Below are positions 6,132 through 9,257 of a stretch of 9,257 bases of DNA, piece after piece. Position numbers and translations under genes: made by a program. The stretch is from Acidobacteriota bacterium (lineage in GTDB: Bacteria > Acidobacteriota > Terriglobia > UBA7540). The notes beneath the pieces were generated by a model. That model had not been told where the DNA came from. It saw only the letters and a program-made list of their open reading frames with translations, and ran no database searches. Position 1 is the stretch's first letter. Every line of letters begins with the position of its first letter. The stretch spans positions 1 through 9,257 of the forward strand of contig PLWR01000213.1 in NCBI GenBank assembly GCA_003165615.1, read 5' to 3'.

Positions 6132-6668
6132 CTATATCGGTTTCAAATCATGATGGGTGACGCGCAGCACCATATGATCGTTGTCAAAATAATGGTCGCC
6201 GACCTTCAGGCCAAGAGGCTCTATTCCGTAGGTTTGGAACCCGAGCGAGCGATAGAGAGCGCTTGCCGCCTCTTGCCCACTCACCACGGTCAGCGATACT
6301 TGCTTCACATCGGGGCAGGCCTTGATTTTCTCCAGTAGCGCCACAAGCAACGCCCGCCCAATACCCTGCCCGCGGAAACTCTGGCGCACATAGACGCCCC
6401 AGACCCGGCCTTTGTGCCGCGCCTTGGCGATTTGATAACGAAAGAACCCCGCCATCCCCACAAGCTGGCCTTCGTGGAAAGCGCCGAAGACAAAGTTTTC
6501 GTCAGGCTTCGCCCCCAGGCGTTCGGTGGCCGATTCCATGGTAGTCTGTCGATGCTCGTCGGCGGATTCACCAAATGATTGCGGTTCGCGTTCCAGGGCC
6601 TCCAGCCGCAGGCGCCAGTAGGCCTCGGCATCACGGTCGGTTAAGAGCCGGATTTCGGCATTTTTCAT
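6132..6668 (-). CDS. GNAT-family N-acetyltransferase
   Basis: The 178-residue product is a single GNAT domain, not closely similar to the RimI-like protein near the start of the window. It shows strand 1 (AEIRLLTDRDAEAYWRLRLEAL, 4-25), a VFGAFHEGQLVGMAGFF hairpin (60-76), and motif A (GRVWGVYVRQSFRGQGIGRALL, 87-108) with the acetyl-CoA loop RGQGIG (99-104). The motif B region SLTVVSGQEAASALYRSLGFQTYG (125-148) follows, and the tail GDHYFDNDHMVLRV (157-170) is common in this group. The substrate is unknown. ATG 6668 is chosen. The frame could begin at a TTG at 6698, but that start lies inside the repeat at 6682-6784 and would encode repeat sequence. No clear Shine-Dalgarno site is present. It is convergent with the VWFA gene, and the 78-bp gap at 6054-6131 holds no convincing terminator. 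Confidence 0.87.
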   Translation of the reverse strand: MKNAEIRLLTDRDAEAYWRLRLEALEREPQSFGESADEHRQTTMESATERLGAKPDENFVFGAFHEGQLVGMAGFFRYQIAKARHKGRVWGVYVRQSFRGQGIGRALLVALLEKIKACPDVKQVSLTVVSGQEAASALYRSLGFQTYGIEPLGLKVGDHYFDNDHMVLRVTHHDLKPI

Positions 6669-6681
6669 GAAAAGCACTTGA

Positions 6682-6784
6682 ACAGTGGTTAGTGGCAAGT
6701 GCCGGCTGCTTCTTCCGCAGCATTATTTCGGGCTTGGCACTGACCTCTGTTCAACTATCCACTAACCACTGTCCACTCGCTACT
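6682..6784. repeat. Composite inverted heptamer-repeat element
   Basis: The right half (6750-6784) is five 7-base units on the plus strand: TTCAACT, ATCCACT, AACCACT, GTCCACT, CGCTACT. The left half (6682-6702) holds inverted units ACAGTGG, TTAGTGG and CAAGTGC. The outer 14 bases are perfectly complementary (6682-6695 with 6759-6772). Inside lie AGTGCC/GGCACT (6698-6703/6736-6741) and a GCTGC/GCAGC hairpin (6705-6709/6717-6721). The element fills almost the whole gap between the SGNH hydrolase stop and the GNAT start, so a transcript from one to the other would fold into a long nested stem. Confidence 0.72.
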
Positions 6785-6785
6785 C

Positions 6786-7550
6786 CTATTTCAGCGCCGC
6801 CTCGATGGCAGCTTCCGCGACGGGCGCCAGCAATTCAAATCCCCGCGCGTTGGGGTGCAAGCCGTCTTCGGAGTAGCCCTCGCGCAGCATACCCTTGTCA
6901 TCCGCCAGCGCCGCGAAATAGTTCGCAACCTGGGCGTGAACATCTGGCGCATAACTCTCGATCCAGTGGTTGAGGCTCACGATATCCGCGGGAGGCCGGC
7001 GGTCGGTCTGCTTTCCCTTGCCGTAGTCGCTGATGGGCGTAAGCAGACAGAGGATGATCTTGATGTTGTGGCTCGCGGCCAGCTCGCAAATGGCGCGAAT
7101 GTTGTCTTCCACCATCTCCTGCGTCTCCGGGCCCGTGTTGCGGGCGATGTCGTTGGTGCCCGCCAACAGAATAAACGCCGCGGGGCGGAGGTGGATTACA
7201 TCGGGGTGCATGCGCACGAGCATCTGCATGGTCGTTTGTCCACTGATACCGCGGTTCACGTAAGGTTTTCCGGGAAAGTATTTTGCCAAATCCCATCCGT
7301 CGGTAATCGAATCACCCAGGAAAACCACCCGTCCCTCGACGGCGGGCGCTTTTTCCAGCCGCAAGTCATCCTGATGGTAGCGGCCCAATTGGTTCCAGTC
7401 CTGGAGTGTGTCGACGAGTTGGGCCGCCGCCAGCGACGCGCAACACCGCGCCGGCGGTGGATTGAAATCCTGCACAAATTGCGCCCGCGCAAAAAGCGGC
7501 AGGCATAAGCTTAGGCACAGGCCGACGACAATGTTCTTAACATGTTCCAT
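6786..7550 (-). CDS. Exported SGNH/GDSL-family hydrolase
   Basis: The 254-residue product is a serine ester hydrolase of the SGNH/GDSL superfamily, probably periplasmic or secreted. The signal peptide is MEHVKNIVVGLCLSLCLPLFARAQ (1-24), with cleavage likely after ARA. Block I is VVFLGDSITDGW with nucleophile Ser81. The block II glycine lies in NRGISGQTT (Gly101). Block III is AGTND with Asn133. Block V is DGLHPN with the catalytic pair Asp229/His232. All four signature residues are present, so activity is expected on an ester, for example an acylated sugar or lipid; the arrangement resembles platelet-activating-factor acetylhydrolase-like and carbohydrate acetylesterase members. The substrate is not readable. 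The start is ATG 7550, with GGAGGGAG directly upstream and a strong promoter just before it; a frame open to 7658 would cross that promoter. A Cys-Cys pair at 36-37 follows the signal peptide. The length is typical. Confidence 0.9.
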   Translation of the reverse strand: MEHVKNIVVGLCLSLCLPLFARAQFVQDFNPPPARCCASLAAAQLVDTLQDWNQLGRYHQDDLRLEKAPAVEGRVVFLGDSITDGWDLAKYFPGKPYVNRGISGQTTMQMLVRMHPDVIHLRPAAFILLAGTNDIARNTGPETQEMVEDNIRAICELAASHNIKIILCLLTPISDYGKGKQTDRRPPADIVSLNHWIESYAPDVHAQVANYFAALADDKGMLREGYSEDGLHPNARGFELLAPVAEAAIEAALK

Positions 7551-7569
7551 AGCTCCCTCCCTTGCCAGT

Positions 7570-7598
7570 GTTATATCCGAGTTCAGGAATGGCGTCAA
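7570..7598 (-). promoter_or_regulatory. Sigma-70-type promoter of the SGNH hydrolase gene
   Basis: On the minus strand, TTGACG (7593-7598) and TATAAC (7570-7575) are separated by exactly 17 bases; each box matches consensus at 5/6. The start of transcription would fall near 7563, giving a very short leader that is almost entirely the GGAGGGAG ribosome-binding site (7551-7560). This arrangement also confirms ATG 7550 as the start codon. Confidence 0.7.
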
Positions 7599-7643
7599 AG
7601 AGAACTCCCAACCCGCCGCGGTCCGTGTTCCATCCCTTGGTAG

Positions 7644-7723
7644 TGTCCCAATTTGCACGTAGCGCCGGCATCTTGGCGGCTCTGTGCCGGCTGGAAGCCG
7701 CCGCTACACCCGAAATTAGGACA
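7644..7723. repeat. Nested palindromic element in the SGNH/M2 divergent region
   Basis: An outer inverted repeat, TGTCCCAATTT (7644-7654) against AAATTAGGACA (7713-7723), matches at 10 of 11 positions. Inside it, GTAGCG (7659-7664) and CGCTAC (7702-7707) form a second frame. Within that, GCCGGCA (7664-7670)/TGCCGGC (7685-7691) and GGCGGCT (7675-7681)/AGCCGCC (7696-7702) are two inverted pairs that interlock rather than nest. Read on the minus strand, the inner element begins GTGTAGCG, as does the palindrome at 963-999. Apart from this element and the two promoters, the 305-bp gap (7551-7855) shows nothing else I can name. Confidence 0.7.
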
Positions 7724-7732
7724 GTCCCCCCC

Positions 7733-7761
7733 TTGCCCGGCGCGTCTAACCGACCTAAGAT
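7733..7761 (+). promoter_or_regulatory. Candidate promoter of the M2 peptidase gene
   Basis: TTGCCC (7733-7738) and TAAGAT (7756-7761) are separated by 17 bases; each matches the sigma-70 consensus at 4/6. Transcription would begin near 7768, about 88 bases before ATG 7856. The site lies immediately beside the nested palindromic element. Confidence 0.35.
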
Positions 7762-7855
7762 ATGGTTGCCCGGGACGATCGTTGGTTTTCAGCGAGACGT
7801 TATTTCGGTGGGGCAGTTGGCGCCAGCGCCGCCAAACGGCAGAAAGAGGAGTGCC

Positions 7856-9257
7856 ATGATACGAGGGCTGGGGGCTTTCAAGCGAATTGCATTGTTTATC
7901 GCAGTCATCCTTTTCGGAGTTGTGTCCATGTCAAACGCAGACGAAAAATCATCGGTGAAGCAGCCTCCGACGGTGGCGGAAGCGCAGGCCTTCATCAATA
8001 ATGCCGAAGCCAAACTGCTTAAACTCGGTGTGATCGCCGCCCGTGCCGATTGGGTAAAGGCCACGTACATCACCGAGGACACGGAAATCCTGGCGGCCCA
8101 GGCTGATGAACGCGCCATCGCTGCGCAGGTTGAGTTCGCGAAGCAGGCCACCCGCTTCGACGGCCTGAAATCGCCCGCCGAACTGGCTCGCAAGATGCGG
8201 CTGCTGAAAACTTCCCTGGTGCTCCCCACGCCGGCCGATCTCCAAGAGAGTGCGGAGCTTACCAAAATTGCCTCCAACATGGAGGGCGCTTACGGCAAAG
8301 CGAAGTGGTGCCCGCCCGGCAAAGATAAATGCCTGGATATCGAGGACCTGGCGCGCCTGATGGCCGCTAGCCACGATTCCAACGAACTGCGTGATGCCTG
8401 GGTGGGCTGGCACCAGACAGCGCGGCCCATGCGCAAGGACTTTGTGCGCTTCGTCGAGCTCTCTAATCGGGGCGCGCGGGAATTGGGATTCAAAGATACC
8501 GGCGCCCTCTGGCGCTCGAAGTACGACATGCCACCGGATGACTTCGCGCGGGAACTTGACCGGCTGTGGGAGCAAGTTCGCCCGCTCTATGTGCAGCTTC
8601 ACGCCTACGTGCGCTGGAAGCTTCGGGAGAAGTATGGCGACCAGGCGGTTCCGGCTAACGGGCCTATACCCGCTGATTTGCTGGGTAATATGTGGGCGCA
8701 AAGCTGGGATAACGTCTATTCGCTGGTCGCCCCGCCCAACGCCGATCCGGGGTACGACCTTACTCAAATTTTGAAGAGCCGGAACACCGATGCCCTCGGC
8801 ATGGTCCGTTACGGTGAGCACTTCTTTACCTCGCTGGGATTCGCGTCCCTGCCGCAGACGTTTTGGGAGCGCTCGATGTTCATCCGGCCGCGCGACCGCG
8901 ACGTGGTGTGCCACGCCAGCGCCTGGGACGTTGACTCGGATCAAGACCTACGCGTGAAAATGTGCATCGACATCACCGCGGAATACTTCTCCACGATTCA
9001 TCACGAACTCGGTCACAACTTCTATCAGCGGGAATACCGTGGTCAGCCTTACCTGTTTCGCGATAGCGCCAATGACGGTTTCCACGAGGCCATCGGCGAC
9101 ACCATCGCCCTTTCCATCACGCCACCCTACCTGGTGAAACTTGGGCTGATCAAACAGGCTCCTGATCCCTCCAAGGATCTGGGCCTGCTCATGCAGAAGG
9201 CGCTGGAAAAGATCGCCTTCCTGCCCTTTGGGCTTCTCATCGATCAATGGCGATGGA
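7856..9257 (+). CDS. M2-family peptidyl-dipeptidase (angiotensin-converting-enzyme-like), 3' end cut off
   Basis: The frame is open from ATG 7856 to the window edge (467 codons). The family is usually about 600 residues or more, so the C-terminal quarter is missing. A signal peptide (MIRGLGAFKRIALFIAVILFGVVSMSNA) indicates export. The zinc site is HHELGH (HEXXH at residues 383-387, catalytic Glu384), with the third ligand Glu411 in GFHEAIGD, the same 24-residue spacing as in human ACE. Other ACE hallmarks are PADLLGNMWAQSWDNVY (about 273-289), CHASAWD (352-358) and KIAFLPFGLLIDQWRW at the window end. The enzyme should release C-terminal dipeptides from peptides in the periplasm. ACE substrate residues further downstream (the Lys/His/Tyr cluster) cannot be checked here. 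AGAGGAG lies 4 bases before the ATG. In bacteria its role is probably peptide scavenging or turnover. Confidence 0.93.
   Translation, partial: MIRGLGAFKRIALFIAVILFGVVSMSNADEKSSVKQPPTVAEAQAFINNAEAKLLKLGVIAARADWVKATYITEDTEILAAQADERAIAAQVEFAKQATRFDGLKSPAELARKMRLLKTSLVLPTPADLQESAELTKIASNMEGAYGKAKWCPPGKDKCLDIEDLARLMAASHDSNELRDAWVGWHQTARPMRKDFVRFVELSNRGARELGFKDTGALWRSKYDMPPDDFARELDRLWEQVRPLYVQLHAYVRWKLREKYGDQAVPANGPIPADLLGNMWAQSWDNVYSLVAPPNADPGYDLTQILKSRNTDALGMVRYGEHFFTSLGFASLPQTFWERSMFIRPRDRDVVCHASAWDVDSDQDLRVKMCIDITAEYFSTIHHELGHNFYQREYRGQPYLFRDSANDGFHEAIGDTIALSITPPYLVKLGLIKQAPDPSKDLGLLMQKALEKIAFLPFGLLIDQWRW

Noticed and set aside
7949..8944. A 331-codon open frame on the minus strand
   Set aside because: It is antisense to the M2 peptidase, whose identity is certain.
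1..9257. CRISPR array, tRNA, rRNA, transposase or defence genes
   Set aside because: None was seen. The repeats present are short heptamers and palindromes without spacers, and no coding region matches such functions.

Overview
The window is GC-rich bacterial chromosome, most probably from an Acidobacteriota (Terriglobia-like) genome. The main clue is an exported von Willebrand A protein of the type TIGR03436 calls the VWFA-related Acidobacterial domain. A bacterial angiotensin-converting-enzyme-like M2 peptidase, an exported SGNH hydrolase and a membrane protein resembling the long acidobacterial CPBP-type proteins fit this. The assignment is inference from gene content, with no rRNA or marker gene in view. 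Two genes are cut by the window edges: the membrane protein at 1 and the M2 peptidase at 9257.

Layout. Positions 1-4487 hold six genes, all on the minus strand. In order of transcription they are: a GHMP-family sugar kinase (4487-3417), a small exported basic Gln/Arg-rich helical protein (3289-2960), a small exported protein of unknown function (2903-2376), a sigma-factor-like protein with a C-terminal HxxxCxxC motif (2286-1462), a RimI-like GNAT acetyltransferase 12 bp downstream of it (1449-994), and the start of the membrane protein (869 to beyond 1). A 363-bp gene-free divergent region (4488-4850) separates these from the plus-strand VWFA gene (4851-6053). Convergent to that gene are a second GNAT acetyltransferase (6668-6132) and the SGNH/GDSL hydrolase (7550-6786). 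A 305-bp divergent region (7551-7855) then leads to the plus-strand M2 peptidase (7856 onward).

The genes do not form one recognisable pathway. The recurring theme is the cell envelope: five or six products carry an N-terminal signal or membrane segment. Only the sigma-like/GNAT pair has operon-like spacing. Start codons were placed mainly by Shine-Dalgarno sites. The longest possible ORFs of the GHMP kinase, the SGNH hydrolase, the basic helical protein and the second GNAT all over-extend upstream.

The least ordinary part is between the genes. Two intergenic sites carry degenerate 7-bp tandem repeats (928-955 and 6682-6784, the second arranged as inverted arrays around a hairpin). Two others carry palindromic elements sharing the end GTGTAGCG (963-999 and 7644-7723). 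One of these supplies the stop codon of the upstream GNAT gene. They look like dispersed, small non-autonomous or REP-like repeats. No transposase, phage gene, CRISPR array, tRNA or rRNA is visible, and I see no convincing defence or secretion system.
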